A DNA stretch of 47,195 bases from assembly GCA_947379755.1 (NCBI GenBank), contig CANCOC010000018.1:1-47195 (forward strand), in the 5' to 3' direction. Origin of the DNA: Alcaligenaceae bacterium. GTDB taxonomy: Bacteria > Pseudomonadota > Gammaproteobacteria > Burkholderiales > Burkholderiaceae_B. Of the stretch, positions 1-8,512 are shown piece by piece (the stretch's first letter is position 1; each line of letters starts with the position of its first letter). The notes below the pieces were generated by a model that was given only the letters and a program-made list of their open reading frames with translations, was not told the DNA's origin and ran no database searches. A program made the translations under genes and the position numbers.

Positions 1-1035
1 GACTTCACAATTGCTTTGATCCTATTGCAGGATGGCATCGTCAACGGTGCGATCTATGCCTTGCTTGGTCTGGCCTTGGTGTTGGTGTTTGCAGTCACCC
101 GCGTCATCTTTATTCCCCAGGGAGAGTTTGTGGCCTTTGGTGCACTGACGCTGGCGATGCTCATCGAAAACAAAACACCTGGCACCATGTGGCTGTTACC
201 GCTGGCCGGCTCGGTTGTGTTTTTGATGGAGCTGCGCGAGACTTTTCGCACGCAAGACTGGAAAAAACTTGTCCGCACGTTCGCACTGTATGTCTTTATC
301 CCGTTCGCACTGCTGTGGGTGATCCCTGGACTGGCAGCGGCACAGTTTCCGCTCTGGGTCGATGTGCTGTTGTCGATGGCCCTGGTGGTGCCGCTCGGGC
401 CCATGCTGTATCGCATTGCTTACCAGCCGCTGGCCGAAGCCTCCGTGCTGGTCTTGCTGATTGTCTCGGTTGCCGTGCATTTCGCCCTGACAGGATTGGC
501 GCTGGTTTTCTTTGGTGCCGAAGGCTGGCGCACACCTGCCTTTGTCTCAGGCACGGTTGATTTTGGTATGGGTCCCTGGTCTGCACAGAGTTTGTTTGTC
601 GTGCTCACCAGCTTTGCAATGATTGTGGCGCTCTGGCTGTTCTTTGGCTATACGCTGTACGGTCGGGCATTGCGCGCGACCGCAGTCAATCGCCGTGGCG
701 CAAGACTGGTTGGCATCAGCACCAGCATGTCTGGCAGTCTGACCTTTACACTGGCCGCCTTCATGGGGGCGCTGTCGGGCATGTTGATCGCCCCTGTTAC
801 AACGATTTACTACGACACAGGTTTCATTATTGGCCTCAAGGGTTTTGTCGCTGCAATTATTGGTGGCATGGCGAGCTATCCGGTTGCTGCGGCTGGAGCA
901 CTGATTGTGGGTCTGCTTGAAGCCTTCTCTTCGTTCTGGGCCAGTGCCTATAAAGAAGTTATTGTCTTTACCTTGATTATTCCGGTATTACTCTGGCGAT
1001 CGCTCACCACGCACCACGTGGAAGAAGAGGACTGA
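1..1035 (+). CDS. livH: Branched-chain amino acid ABC transporter permease, LivH type (5' end cut)
   Basis: Inner-membrane permease of a branched-chain amino acid or amide ABC importer. The reading frame is open to base 1, and the first residues ([20 protein letters not shown]) already match a LivH N-terminus, so the true start lies just upstream of the window; the TTG at 16 is only an internal possibility. The body shows several hydrophobic helices and the LivH-like [20 protein letters not shown] stretch near the C-terminus. It is longer than a standard LivH (about 290 aa) because of extra residues at about 60-110, including a charged segment ([11 protein letters not shown]). The next gene starts 4 bp after its stop, so it is the first visible gene of a permease / permease-ATPase / ATPase operon. 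The substrate cannot be told; no binding protein is visible on this side. Confidence 0.85.
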   Translation, partial: DFTIALILLQDGIVNGAIYALLGLALVLVFAVTRVIFIPQGEFVAFGALTLAMLIENKTPGTMWLLPLAGSVVFLMELRETFRTQDWKKLVRTFALYVFIPFALLWVIPGLAAAQFPLWVDVLLSMALVVPLGPMLYRIAYQPLAEASVLVLLIVSVAVHFALTGLALVFFGAEGWRTPAFVSGTVDFGMGPWSAQSLFVVLTSFAMIVALWLFFGYTLYGRALRATAVNRRGARLVGISTSMSGSLTFTLAAFMGALSGMLIAPVTTIYYDTGFIIGLKGFVAAIIGGMASYPVAAAGALIVGLLEAFSSFWASAYKEVIVFTLIIPVLLWRSLTTHHVEEED

Positions 1036-1039
1036 CCTG

Positions 1040-2890
1040 ATGAAAAATAGAAATGTTCTGATTGGTCTGATTGTGATCCTGGTGGCGTTGCCCCTGATTC
1101 CTGTCACACCTGAATTCTGGATTACGCAGCTCAACTACATTGGTCTGTCGAGCCTGGTGGTGCTGGGACTGGTACTGCTGACAGGTGTGGGCGGACTGAC
1201 CTCCTTTGGCCAGGCGGCCTTTGTTGGTATCGGTGCTTACACCACGGCCTGGTTCACCACCCAGTACGGTGGGTCGCCCTGGATCGCACTGGTGATCGGT
1301 CTGGTATTGACTGCAGCACTGGCTTTCTTTTTAGGCGCGATCACTTTGCGTCTGTCCGGTCACTACCTGCCTCTGGGTACCATCGCCTGGGGGTTGTCTC
1401 TGTATTACCTGTTTGGCAATATCGAATTTCTTGGCAAGCACGATGGGATTTCAGGAATTGAACCGCTGACTGTTTTTGGTATTTCGCTTGCGCCTGGCCG
1501 CAATATTTATATGCTGATCTGGCTGCTGGTGCTGTTGTCCGTCTGGGCGACCAGCAATTTGCTGAGCTCGCGTCCTGGACGCGCGATTCGCGCACTCAAG
1601 TCAGGTGCTGCGATGGCAGAGTCTTTCGGTGTCAACACGGCCGCCTACAAAATCATTATCTTTGTTTATGCCGCATTGCTTGCCTGCTTGTCGGGATGGT
1701 TGTATGCCCATATGCAGCGTGCGGTGAGTCCAAGCCCCTTTGGTTTAAACCATGGGATCGAATATTTGTTTATGGCTGTTGTCGGTGGCGCCGGACACGT
1801 CTGGGGCGCCATCCTTGGCTCGGTCCTGATCATTACACTACGTGATCAGATCCAGAATGTCTTGCCCAAGCTTTTGAATACAACAGCGAACTTTGAGCTG
1901 ATCGTATTCGGTGTCTTGCTTGTCATCATGTTGCAGTATGCTCGCGATGGTTTGTGGCCAATTGTGAGTGGCTTGTGGGCGCGTCTGTTTGGTGCGACGC
2001 AGGCACGCAATCGCGCCCCGCCTCCTGAGGCTCCTGCGCTGCCCTTGCGTGCGCAGCCCCAGGCAGGTGACCCCGTGCTGGTGGTGGACGCGATTCGCAA
2101 GGAATTTGGCGGTCTGGTTGCGGTCAATGATATTAGCTTTACCGTGCGTGCCGGCGAGATTGTTGGTTTGATTGGACCCAATGGTGCGGGTAAAAGTACA
2201 ACTTTCAATTTGATTTCCGGGGTGTTGCCTGCCACGCGTGGTGGAATCACCTTCATGGGTGCACGCACGGACAAACTGACTGCGCGCGAAATTGCCAAGC
2301 GTGGAATGGGCAGGACCTTTCAGCATGTACAGTTGCTAGGCAATATGTCCGTGATTGAAAATGTGGCGCTCGGCGCCCACTTGCGCACGCATGTCGGCGT
2401 GGTCCAGGGTGCGTTGCATCTGGATCGCGCGCGCGAGGCTCAGCTCTTGCATGAAGCCGCGGTGCAGCTCAAGCGCGTGGGACTGGGTGAATATTTGTAT
2501 GAACAGGCCGGCAATCTGGCTCTGGGCCAGCAGCGCATTCTTGAAATCGCGCGTGCCTTGGCTGCCGATCCCATTCTACTGTTGCTTGATGAGCCTGCCG
2601 CCGGGTTGCGCTATAAGGAAAAACAAGACCTGGCAAAGGTGCTGAATCAATTGCGCGAAGGTGGCATGAGTATTTTGCTGGTTGAACACGATATGGATTT
2701 TGTGATGCGACTGACGAATCATCTGGTGGTCATGGATTTTGGGACCAAGCTTGCCGAAGGTATACCCGCCGATATTCAAAAAAATCCCGCCGTCCTTGAG
2801 GCCTATCTTGGCGGCATTGATGATGACCTGGATATTGATCCGCTCGCGCCTGCGCAGCAAGTGGTGACTGCACACGGAGCTTCGCGATGA
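1040..2890 (+). CDS. Fused LivM-type permease and LivG-type ATPase
   Basis: One 616-residue polypeptide that joins two usually separate subunits of a branched-chain-type ABC importer. Residues about 1-310 are a LivM-like permease (TGVGGLTSFGQAAFVGIGAY near the N-terminus). A proline/alanine-rich linker at about 315-340 follows. Residues about 343-616 are a LivG-like ATPase with Walker A GPNGAGKST near residue 379, Walker B LLLLDEPAAGL, and a LivG-type C-terminus. The ABC signature reads LALGQQR rather than LSGGQ/LSYGQ. The stop overlaps the start of the next ATPase by 4 bp (ATGA), which suggests translational coupling. LivM-LivG fusions are known in proteobacteria, so the fusion is probably real and not a sequencing artefact. 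Confidence 0.9.
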   Translation: MKNRNVLIGLIVILVALPLIPVTPEFWITQLNYIGLSSLVVLGLVLLTGVGGLTSFGQAAFVGIGAYTTAWFTTQYGGSPWIALVIGLVLTAALAFFLGAITLRLSGHYLPLGTIAWGLSLYYLFGNIEFLGKHDGISGIEPLTVFGISLAPGRNIYMLIWLLVLLSVWATSNLLSSRPGRAIRALKSGAAMAESFGVNTAAYKIIIFVYAALLACLSGWLYAHMQRAVSPSPFGLNHGIEYLFMAVVGGAGHVWGAILGSVLIITLRDQIQNVLPKLLNTTANFELIVFGVLLVIMLQYARDGLWPIVSGLWARLFGATQARNRAPPPEAPALPLRAQPQAGDPVLVVDAIRKEFGGLVAVNDISFTVRAGEIVGLIGPNGAGKSTTFNLISGVLPATRGGITFMGARTDKLTAREIAKRGMGRTFQHVQLLGNMSVIENVALGAHLRTHVGVVQGALHLDRAREAQLLHEAAVQLKRVGLGEYLYEQAGNLALGQQRILEIARALAADPILLLLDEPAAGLRYKEKQDLAKVLNQLREGGMSILLVEHDMDFVMRLTNHLVVMDFGTKLAEGIPADIQKNPAVLEAYLGGIDDDLDIDPLAPAQQVVTAHGASR

Positions 2891-3672
2891 GTCAGCGTTC
2901 AACTGTGCAAACACATCTTGCTGACGCATCGTCCGTCCTGCTCGAAGTCAATGGGTTGTCAGCACGCTACGGCAAAGTCAATGCTCTGTCAGAAACAAAA
3001 CTGGTGGTGCCTGTTGGCAGTATCGTGACAGTCATCGGGGCCAATGGTGCGGGTAAGTCAACCATGCTTAATGCAATCATGGGCTCCTTGCCGCTTACAG
3101 GGCATGCCGGCGGACAGGTGCAGTATGTTGGTCAGGAAGTCAGCAACTGGTCGGTTGAACGGCGGGTGGCAGTTGGCATGTCGCTGGTGCCAGAAAAGCG
3201 CGAGCTGTTTTCAAGTATGTCGGTGAAAGACAACCTCATGCTGGGCGGCTTTCGCCGCTATCGCGCACGCGAAAAAAACTGGATGCAAACGCTTGACGAG
3301 GTCTATGCATTGTTTCCACGCCTCAAAGAGCGACAGCAGCAGCAGGCCGGCACCTTATCCGGTGGTGAGCGCCAGATGCTTGCGGTAGGACGCGCCCTGA
3401 TGGCCAAACCCCAGTTGCTGATGCTTGATGAGCCCAGCCTGGGTCTGGCGCCTCGCATCGTCAGGGAGATCTTTCACATCATTGCACGCCTGCGCCAGAC
3501 TGGTGTGTCGATTTTGCTTGTTGAGCAAAACGCACGTGCCGCGTTGCAGGTGGCTGATTATGGCTATGTGCTTGAAACAGGTGCCGTCGTACTTGAGGGG
3601 CCCGCCAGGGAGTTGGCTGTCAACCCTCGCGTGATTGAAAGCTATCTGGGGCTGGGCAAGCACGAGCAATAG
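2887..3672 (+). CDS. livF: Branched-chain amino acid ABC transporter ATPase, LivF type
   Basis: Cytoplasmic ATPase that would pair with the LivG half of the preceding fusion to power uptake. The 261-residue protein has Walker A GANGAGKST, signature LSGGERQM, Walker B LLMLDEPSLGL and the switch histidine region VEQNARAAL, all typical of LivF. It overlaps the upstream gene by ATGA. It is the last gene of this operon; lplT converges on it 23 bp downstream, and I see no clear terminator in that gap. Confidence 0.9.
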   Translation: MSQRSTVQTHLADASSVLLEVNGLSARYGKVNALSETKLVVPVGSIVTVIGANGAGKSTMLNAIMGSLPLTGHAGGQVQYVGQEVSNWSVERRVAVGMSLVPEKRELFSSMSVKDNLMLGGFRRYRAREKNWMQTLDEVYALFPRLKERQQQQAGTLSGGERQMLAVGRALMAKPQLLMLDEPSLGLAPRIVREIFHIIARLRQTGVSILLVEQNARAALQVADYGYVLETGAVVLEGPARELAVNPRVIESYLGLGKHEQ

Positions 3673-3695
3673 ATTGAGTCTGCATTTGGATCCAA

Positions 3696-5006
3696 TCACG
3701 TCTGCCCAAGCGCCCGACCATGGCCATCCTGACCGATTTCATCGAGCAAATCAGGATGCCGCCGGATATTGTTGCGATTCCAGAGCATGACTGCCAGCAT
3801 CAGTACCGCGACAGAGGCACCAAAGAGTATGACAATCGTATTGATTGGTATCTCGAGCCATAGCATCAGTGTGTAGAGCGTCACCATCAACAGGATATTC
3901 AGTTGCTCATTAAAATTCTGGACCGCAATGGAATGTCCGGCTGTTAACAACACATAGCCGCGATGCTGGAGCAGGGCATTCATGGGCACTACAAAAAACC
4001 CCGATAGCCCTCCGATTACAAGCAAAAGTGAATAAACGACCCAGGTGTCATGAATAAAGGGCATGGCGAGCACCACTAGTCCCATCATGACTCCAACCGG
4101 GAGTACACGCAAAGAAGCTGTGAGTGGAACTTTTGCAGCCAGAGCAGCGCCCATGATTGTCCCGATCGCGGCGACGCCCATCAGAATAGAGGCTTGGTCG
4201 AGACGGTAGCCGAGATGTTGGCGACCCCATTCGATCACGATCAGTTGCAGGGTGGCGCCCGCGCCCCAGAATAATGTTGTCACAGCGAGTGAGATCTGTC
4301 CCAGACGATCTGCCCACAGAATACGGACATAGCCCTTGAATGCCTGGATTAACTGGAATGGATTTTTGGATTGAACTGGATACGTAATATGCGTATCAGG
4401 AATCAATAGGTTCATGATCGAAGCCCCTGCATATAAAAACCCGATCATCAGAATCGCACCTTCTGCGGGGGTGTGAATCAAACCCCTGAGGAGATGAATC
4501 GACAACACCCAGTCTGACACGCCGGGTGCGATGAGGATGCCGCCAATGACGGAGCCCATGATGATTGAGCAGACGGTCATGCCCTCCATCCAGCTGTTAC
4601 CGATCACGAGCAGGCGGGGCGGGAGCATTTCGGTCACGATTCCGTATTTGGCAGGTGAGTAAGCCGCAGCACCCATTCCGACAATTGCATAGGCGCCACA
4701 CACCAGAGCGATTTGTCCTGCACTGGACAAGCCAAAAATACTGTAACAAAACATCAGCAGGCATCCCGCGACTTTGAGTGCGTTAGTCGCGAACATGACG
4801 CGTCCCTTGGGGTATGAGTCTGCAATGGCGCCGACAATGGGTGCCAGTAATACAAAGCCGGCAGCGACCCACCACTTGATCACGGGTGTCATCCATACTG
4901 GCCCGGACAGCTGCTGAATCAGCGCGATTGCAGCAATGAAGAGTGCGTTATCCGCGAGAGAAGAAAGAGTCTGTGCAATGATGACCAGATAAAAACCACG
5001 ATTCAA
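3696..5006 (-). CDS. lplT: Lysophospholipid transporter LplT (MFS)
   Basis: Inner-membrane major-facilitator protein of 436 residues. The N-terminus (GFYLVIIAQTLSSLADNALF) is characteristic of LplT, which in E. coli flips lysophosphatidylethanolamine inward for re-acylation by Aas. About 12 hydrophobic helices are visible. The start is TTG at 5006 and overlaps the psd stop (TTGA), so psd and lplT are probably co-translated. In enterobacteria lplT sits beside aas; here its partner is psd, which makes or supplies phosphatidylethanolamine. No acyltransferase is present in the window. Function is assigned from family resemblance. Confidence 0.85.
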   Translation of the reverse strand: MNRGFYLVIIAQTLSSLADNALFIAAIALIQQLSGPVWMTPVIKWWVAAGFVLLAPIVGAIADSYPKGRVMFATNALKVAGCLLMFCYSIFGLSSAGQIALVCGAYAIVGMGAAAYSPAKYGIVTEMLPPRLLVIGNSWMEGMTVCSIIMGSVIGGILIAPGVSDWVLSIHLLRGLIHTPAEGAILMIGFLYAGASIMNLLIPDTHITYPVQSKNPFQLIQAFKGYVRILWADRLGQISLAVTTLFWGAGATLQLIVIEWGRQHLGYRLDQASILMGVAAIGTIMGAALAAKVPLTASLRVLPVGVMMGLVVLAMPFIHDTWVVYSLLLVIGGLSGFFVVPMNALLQHRGYVLLTAGHSIAVQNFNEQLNILLMVTLYTLMLWLEIPINTIVILFGASVAVLMLAVMLWNRNNIRRHPDLLDEIGQDGHGRALGQT

Positions 5007-5938
5007 GACAGGCCATCCCTTGATACCTGCGCATCCTGATTATCTGATCTGTGTGAGACAGATTTTCTTGCGGGAAAATGCATCAGTGGTTCGCCCATTT
5101 TGATGTGTTGTCCAGGAAATATCTGTTCAGCCAGCGTAAAGCCTTTTGGTGCAAACACCAGAATGGTTGAGCCATGCTCAAACCAGCCAAGCTCTTGTCC
5201 TTTGGTAAATTCGCTATGACAATTAAAAACGTTCTGGCCGCGCCATCCTGAATGAAACAATGTGTTGATTCCGTGTAATCGAATACTTGCCACCAGAATA
5301 GCGGCCACAGGAACCAGGGCAACAGGATAGTTTTCAGCACCGATTTGCATGGCCAGGAGTGCGCGCTCATTTTTGCAAAACAGTTTTTCAATCCGCTTGA
5401 GCGCGATTGGGTTCACGTTCCAAGTGTCTCCTGCAATGTAAGTAACTTTTTTCATGACCCCTTCATAAGGTGCGTGAAAACGGTGATACATGGCTGAGGT
5501 CAGGCGCAATGTCACATATTGACCATCTTGCCATTGGCTTGTGTCAGTTTCATGTCCAAAGAGGTCTGATAACGTATATGGAAATCCTTTGGCCTGGAAT
5601 ACTTGTCCATTCACGATGTGACCACAGGCGCCCACAATGGCATCGCACGGGCTGGTCATGAGTCTCTTGTCATGATCGACTGGTCTGGCGCCAGGTTGGA
5701 GTTCACGAATAAAACAGTCGTGCAAACTGTCAAATGTTTGTTTTTTGGCTTCAGACAAATCCAGCTGTGTAAATAATCTCCATGTGGCAATGGAGAGATC
5801 GCGTACCCATGGGTGTTTGATCCGGCTAAACCATCCCATGAAATGTGTCGCAGCCTGACGTGGAATACGGTTGGTCAGCAGGAAGTTGATATCTTCCTGT
5901 GCAAATATTTTTTGTATCGCCGCTCTGATGTTCATCAT
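5003..5938 (-). CDS. psd: Phosphatidylserine decarboxylase proenzyme (E. coli-like type)
   Basis: Makes phosphatidylethanolamine from phosphatidylserine at the membrane. The proenzyme cleaves itself before a serine to form the pyruvoyl cofactor; the cleavage motif here is HGST where many homologues have LGST. With the ATG at 5938 as start the serine falls at residue 257, close to position 254 in the E. coli enzyme. A TTG at 5950 would add four residues and is an alternative start. The YHRFHAPYEG segment matches the conserved histidine region. Length (311 aa) fits the long E. coli-like class rather than the short form (about 215 aa) often found near ilvC/pssA in Burkholderiales, so this may be a second psd. 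It is divergent from the aminotransferase gene at 6001. Confidence 0.9.
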   Translation of the reverse strand: MMNIRAAIQKIFAQEDINFLLTNRIPRQAATHFMGWFSRIKHPWVRDLSIATWRLFTQLDLSEAKKQTFDSLHDCFIRELQPGARPVDHDKRLMTSPCDAIVGACGHIVNGQVFQAKGFPYTLSDLFGHETDTSQWQDGQYVTLRLTSAMYHRFHAPYEGVMKKVTYIAGDTWNVNPIALKRIEKLFCKNERALLAMQIGAENYPVALVPVAAILVASIRLHGINTLFHSGWRGQNVFNCHSEFTKGQELGWFEHGSTILVFAPKGFTLAEQIFPGQHIKMGEPLMHFPARKSVSHRSDNQDAQVSRDGLS

Positions 5939-6000
5939 TCGGTCATCCAAGAGTCATAAAAAGGAGGTTGTAGAAGTTTTATTCACTGAGGCATGTATCC

Positions 6001-7668
6001 ATGACTGACCACGTATTGAGATTGATTGCAGGTTTGATTGCCGTGTGTTTCCTGATCTGGCTTGCAAAAAGGATCACCCAGCGCTTGCAGCTTTCTCTGG
6101 CTAAAAATCCTTCGCTCGGTGGACATCTGCGGTGGGCCAAACGCATTGCAAGGTGGGTCCCCGGCTATGCCTATCCTCAGACATCCTGGTTCAGGGTGGA
6201 TGGTGCGCCACAGGAGATTGCGCAAAGACGTAGTCTCGCGCTCAAAAAACTGGGTTCTGATTTGCGTGAGGGTTATAGCCTGACCTTGCGCACGACTGAG
6301 GCAAGTAAAGCGATGATTTCTGATATGCAATTTATCAGTCAGTATCGAGTGCCGTATCAGTTTCGTGATGTGTTGCAACAACACATACAGCTCGGTAGTT
6401 ATATGGCCAGCAGTGACGGTGTCTGGCTCACGGACCTGGATGGGAATCGTTTGATTGATGTCACTGGCTCTTACGGCGTCAACTTGTTTGGCCTGGATTT
6501 CTACAAGGATTGCATTGAGCAAGGCAGTCATCTGGTCAAGGATCTGGGGCCGCTCCTTGGTTCTTATCATCCCTGTGTACTGGATAATATTCAGCGCCTG
6601 TGCGCGATTGCAAAAAAAGATGAAGTTTCTTTCCATATGTCTGGAACGGAAGCTGTCATGCAGGCCGTCAGGCTGGCGCGTTACCAGACGGGTCGCAATA
6701 AAATCGTCCGGTTTACAGGTGCCTATCATGGCTGGTGGGATGATGTGCAGCCCGGGCCTGGTAATCCGATGCCGCCTTCTAAAGATACATTGACGCTGCG
6801 TGAGATGCATGAGAATACGCTGCGCGTCTTGCGTAACCGTAAAGACATTGCCTGTGTGCTCGTCAACCCCCTCCAGGCGATGCACCCCAACCAGTCTGCG
6901 CCGAGCGACTCGACGACAGTCGATTGCAGCAGGCGTGCGCATTACGATCGTGTTGCCTATACGGCCTGGCTGCAGAGTTTGCGTAAAGTATGTACAGAAA
7001 AAGGCATTATCTTCATCATGGATGAAGTTTTCCTGGGCTTCAGGCTGGCACCAGGTGGCGCACAACAATATTTTGGAATCGATGCGGATCTGGTCACTTA
7101 TGGCAAGACACTTGGTGGTGGCTTGCCAGTCGGTGTCTTGTGCGGGAAAGCCGAGTTCATGACACGCTCGCGCAAAGATCGTCCAGCGGATATTTGCTTT
7201 GCCCGCGGGACCTTCAATGCGCATCCTTATGTGATGGGGGCAATGAATTGCTTTTTGCACCGGATCGACACCCCTGCGGTCCAGCAGCAGTATGCAACAC
7301 TTGAGGCAACCTGGGACGGACGTCAGCAACGTACCAATGAACAGTTCAAACAAGCTGGACTGCCCTTGCGCGTAGCAGGGATGTCGACAGTCTGGACGCT
7401 TTTGTTTGACGTGCCTAGCCGCTATAACTGGATGCTTCAGTTTTATATGCGGCGTGAAGGAATTGCCCTGAGCTGGGTCGGCACGGGTCGAATGATTTTC
7501 AGTTTGAATTTTGAAGAGACAGATTTTGAGGTGTTCTTACAGAGCGTGATGCGTGCAGCCCGACAGATGTTCGCCGATGGATGGTGGTGGACACCTGTGG
7601 GCCAAACGAATAAACAAATCAAACGCAAAATTTTGATTGAGATGCTAAAGGCGCGATTAAAGTCCTGA
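6001..7668 (+). CDS. Membrane-anchored class III (PLP) aminotransferase, substrate unknown
   Basis: PLP enzyme of 555 residues with the glutamate-1-semialdehyde aminomutase / class III aminotransferase fold. Visible hallmarks are HMSGTEAVMQAVRLAR for PLP-phosphate binding, the aspartate in IIFIMDEVFLGFR (D341) and the Schiff-base lysine in VTYGKTLGGGLPVG (K369). It is about 110-130 residues longer than GSA aminomutase. The extra N-terminus has one hydrophobic helix (residues about 5-22) followed by a basic stretch, so the catalytic domain probably sits on the cytoplasmic face of the membrane. The C-terminal end is also basic. A GAGG ribosome site lies 9 bp before the ATG. It is divergent from psd and overlaps the Mpo1-like gene tail-to-tail by 12 bp. 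The anchor and lipid-gene neighbours suggest a lipid or lipid-linked substrate; this is inference. Confidence 0.75.
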   Translation: MTDHVLRLIAGLIAVCFLIWLAKRITQRLQLSLAKNPSLGGHLRWAKRIARWVPGYAYPQTSWFRVDGAPQEIAQRRSLALKKLGSDLREGYSLTLRTTEASKAMISDMQFISQYRVPYQFRDVLQQHIQLGSYMASSDGVWLTDLDGNRLIDVTGSYGVNLFGLDFYKDCIEQGSHLVKDLGPLLGSYHPCVLDNIQRLCAIAKKDEVSFHMSGTEAVMQAVRLARYQTGRNKIVRFTGAYHGWWDDVQPGPGNPMPPSKDTLTLREMHENTLRVLRNRKDIACVLVNPLQAMHPNQSAPSDSTTVDCSRRAHYDRVAYTAWLQSLRKVCTEKGIIFIMDEVFLGFRLAPGGAQQYFGIDADLVTYGKTLGGGLPVGVLCGKAEFMTRSRKDRPADICFARGTFNAHPYVMGAMNCFLHRIDTPAVQQQYATLEATWDGRQQRTNEQFKQAGLPLRVAGMSTVWTLLFDVPSRYNWMLQFYMRREGIALSWVGTGRMIFSLNFEETDFEVFLQSVMRAARQMFADGWWWTPVGQTNKQIKRKILIEMLKARLKS

Positions 7669-8274
7669 ATGCGATTGAACGTGCTGCATGGGATCAATCA
7701 GTTCGCCTTTCATGAGATAGAGAGGCGAACGGTAATACAGCAGGACATCATGAAAAGGGTCTGTCAGTATCTTGATGACCCAGGAAACCGCACTTTTCAG
7801 ATCATCTCTGAAACACACCTGAATCGCCCTGAACAACAAGCCTGCGACACCCAGAAGCAGCCAGGTCATGCCGACTATGTCAATAAATGTACTTTCGTAA
7901 GCCTCAGGTACCGCCCACGTCAGGTATTGGGGGGCGAAGTATGCAATGACTGGTATTGCAGCCCAAATCGACAGCAGAACAATTTTTCTGTGCAGGTTAT
8001 AGCCAACTTTTATGATTTCCTTGTGTGCATGCGTTGCCTGGTTGACATGGTCATATCCTTTTGGCTCAAAGAAAAAATGACCCGCCTGTCTGGTTGTCAT
8101 GGATACGAGCCATGCGAGCAGGGCAGCCAGCACAGGGTTCACAAAAAGAAGGACATATGAAGCCAGAAAGGAAATGGCACTGACCAGATGCAAGCTTTGG
8201 TTGATGCGGCTGTGATGGTAATAGCGATGATCGTCCCAGCGCTGCACACGAAGCGTCTCAAACAATTCTTTCAT
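7657..8274 (-). CDS. Mpo1/DUF962-like membrane protein (possible fatty acid alpha-oxidation enzyme)
   Basis: Small polytopic membrane protein of 205 residues with about four hydrophobic helices. It carries clustered histidines that resemble the Mpo1/YGL010w (DUF962) family: RYYHHSRINQSLH (H20, H21, H29), AGHFFFEPKGYDH (H66, H76) and THAHKE (H82, H84). Yeast Mpo1 is an iron-dependent dioxygenase that shortens 2-hydroxy fatty acids by one carbon; whether this bacterial homologue does the same is unknown. It is divergent from the GT4 gene at 8513 and convergent with the aminotransferase. A weak Pho-box-like repeat lies upstream on its strand. The family call rests on the histidine pattern and topology only. 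Confidence 0.6.
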   Translation of the reverse strand: MKELFETLRVQRWDDHRYYHHSRINQSLHLVSAISFLASYVLLFVNPVLAALLAWLVSMTTRQAGHFFFEPKGYDHVNQATHAHKEIIKVGYNLHRKIVLLSIWAAIPVIAYFAPQYLTWAVPEAYESTFIDIVGMTWLLLGVAGLLFRAIQVCFRDDLKSAVSWVIKILTDPFHDVLLYYRSPLYLMKGELIDPMQHVQSHSGL

Positions 8275-8361
8275 AACGATCCTTTATGTTTATATTGAAA
8301 CCAACTTGTCAAAATGTGTTGATCAATACTTTGAATTATTTCAGAAGCGTGATGCAGAACA

Positions 8362-8390
8362 ATGAATTTTTAGTGACACTTATGTTGCTG
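8362..8390 (-). promoter_or_regulatory. Weak Pho-box-like repeat upstream of the Mpo1-like gene
   Basis: Read on the minus strand, heptamers CAGCAAC, GTGTCAC and AATTCAT follow each other with an 11-bp period. Only the middle one is close to the PhoB half-site CTGTCAT/C. The site lies about 90 bp before the gene start at 8274. It is a weak candidate. Confidence 0.3.
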
Positions 8391-8440
8391 TTTTTTTTCA
8401 AGCAACAACATTAGGAAAAAAATATTGTGAATTGTGATTG

Positions 8441-8469
8441 ATCTCATGACATTGTCATTGAATCGTTAC
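8441..8469 (+). promoter_or_regulatory. Pho-box-like repeat upstream of the GT4 gene
   Basis: Three heptamers with an exact 11-bp period: ATCTCAT (8441), TTGTCAT (8452) and TCGTTAC (8463). They match the PhoB half-site CTGTCAT/C at 5, 6 and 4 of 7 positions. TACAGT near 8481 lies where a -10 element would be expected, and the gene starts at 8513. The periodicity is direct observation; PhoB control is inferred. Confidence 0.55.
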
Positions 8470-8512
8470 ATTGCCTGATTACAGTTTAAGTATCCAATCA
8501 AAATGAGCTCTG

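Noticed and set aside
5939..6000. Pho box between psd and the aminotransferase gene
   Set aside because: GAGTCAT is present but neighbouring 11-bp units do not match on either strand.
5983..7353. Long minus-strand open frame of 456 codons
   Set aside because: It lies opposite the aminotransferase gene, which has clear PLP motifs. The minus-strand protein is rich in His, Arg, Thr and Cys with no recognisable domain, as expected for an antisense shadow.
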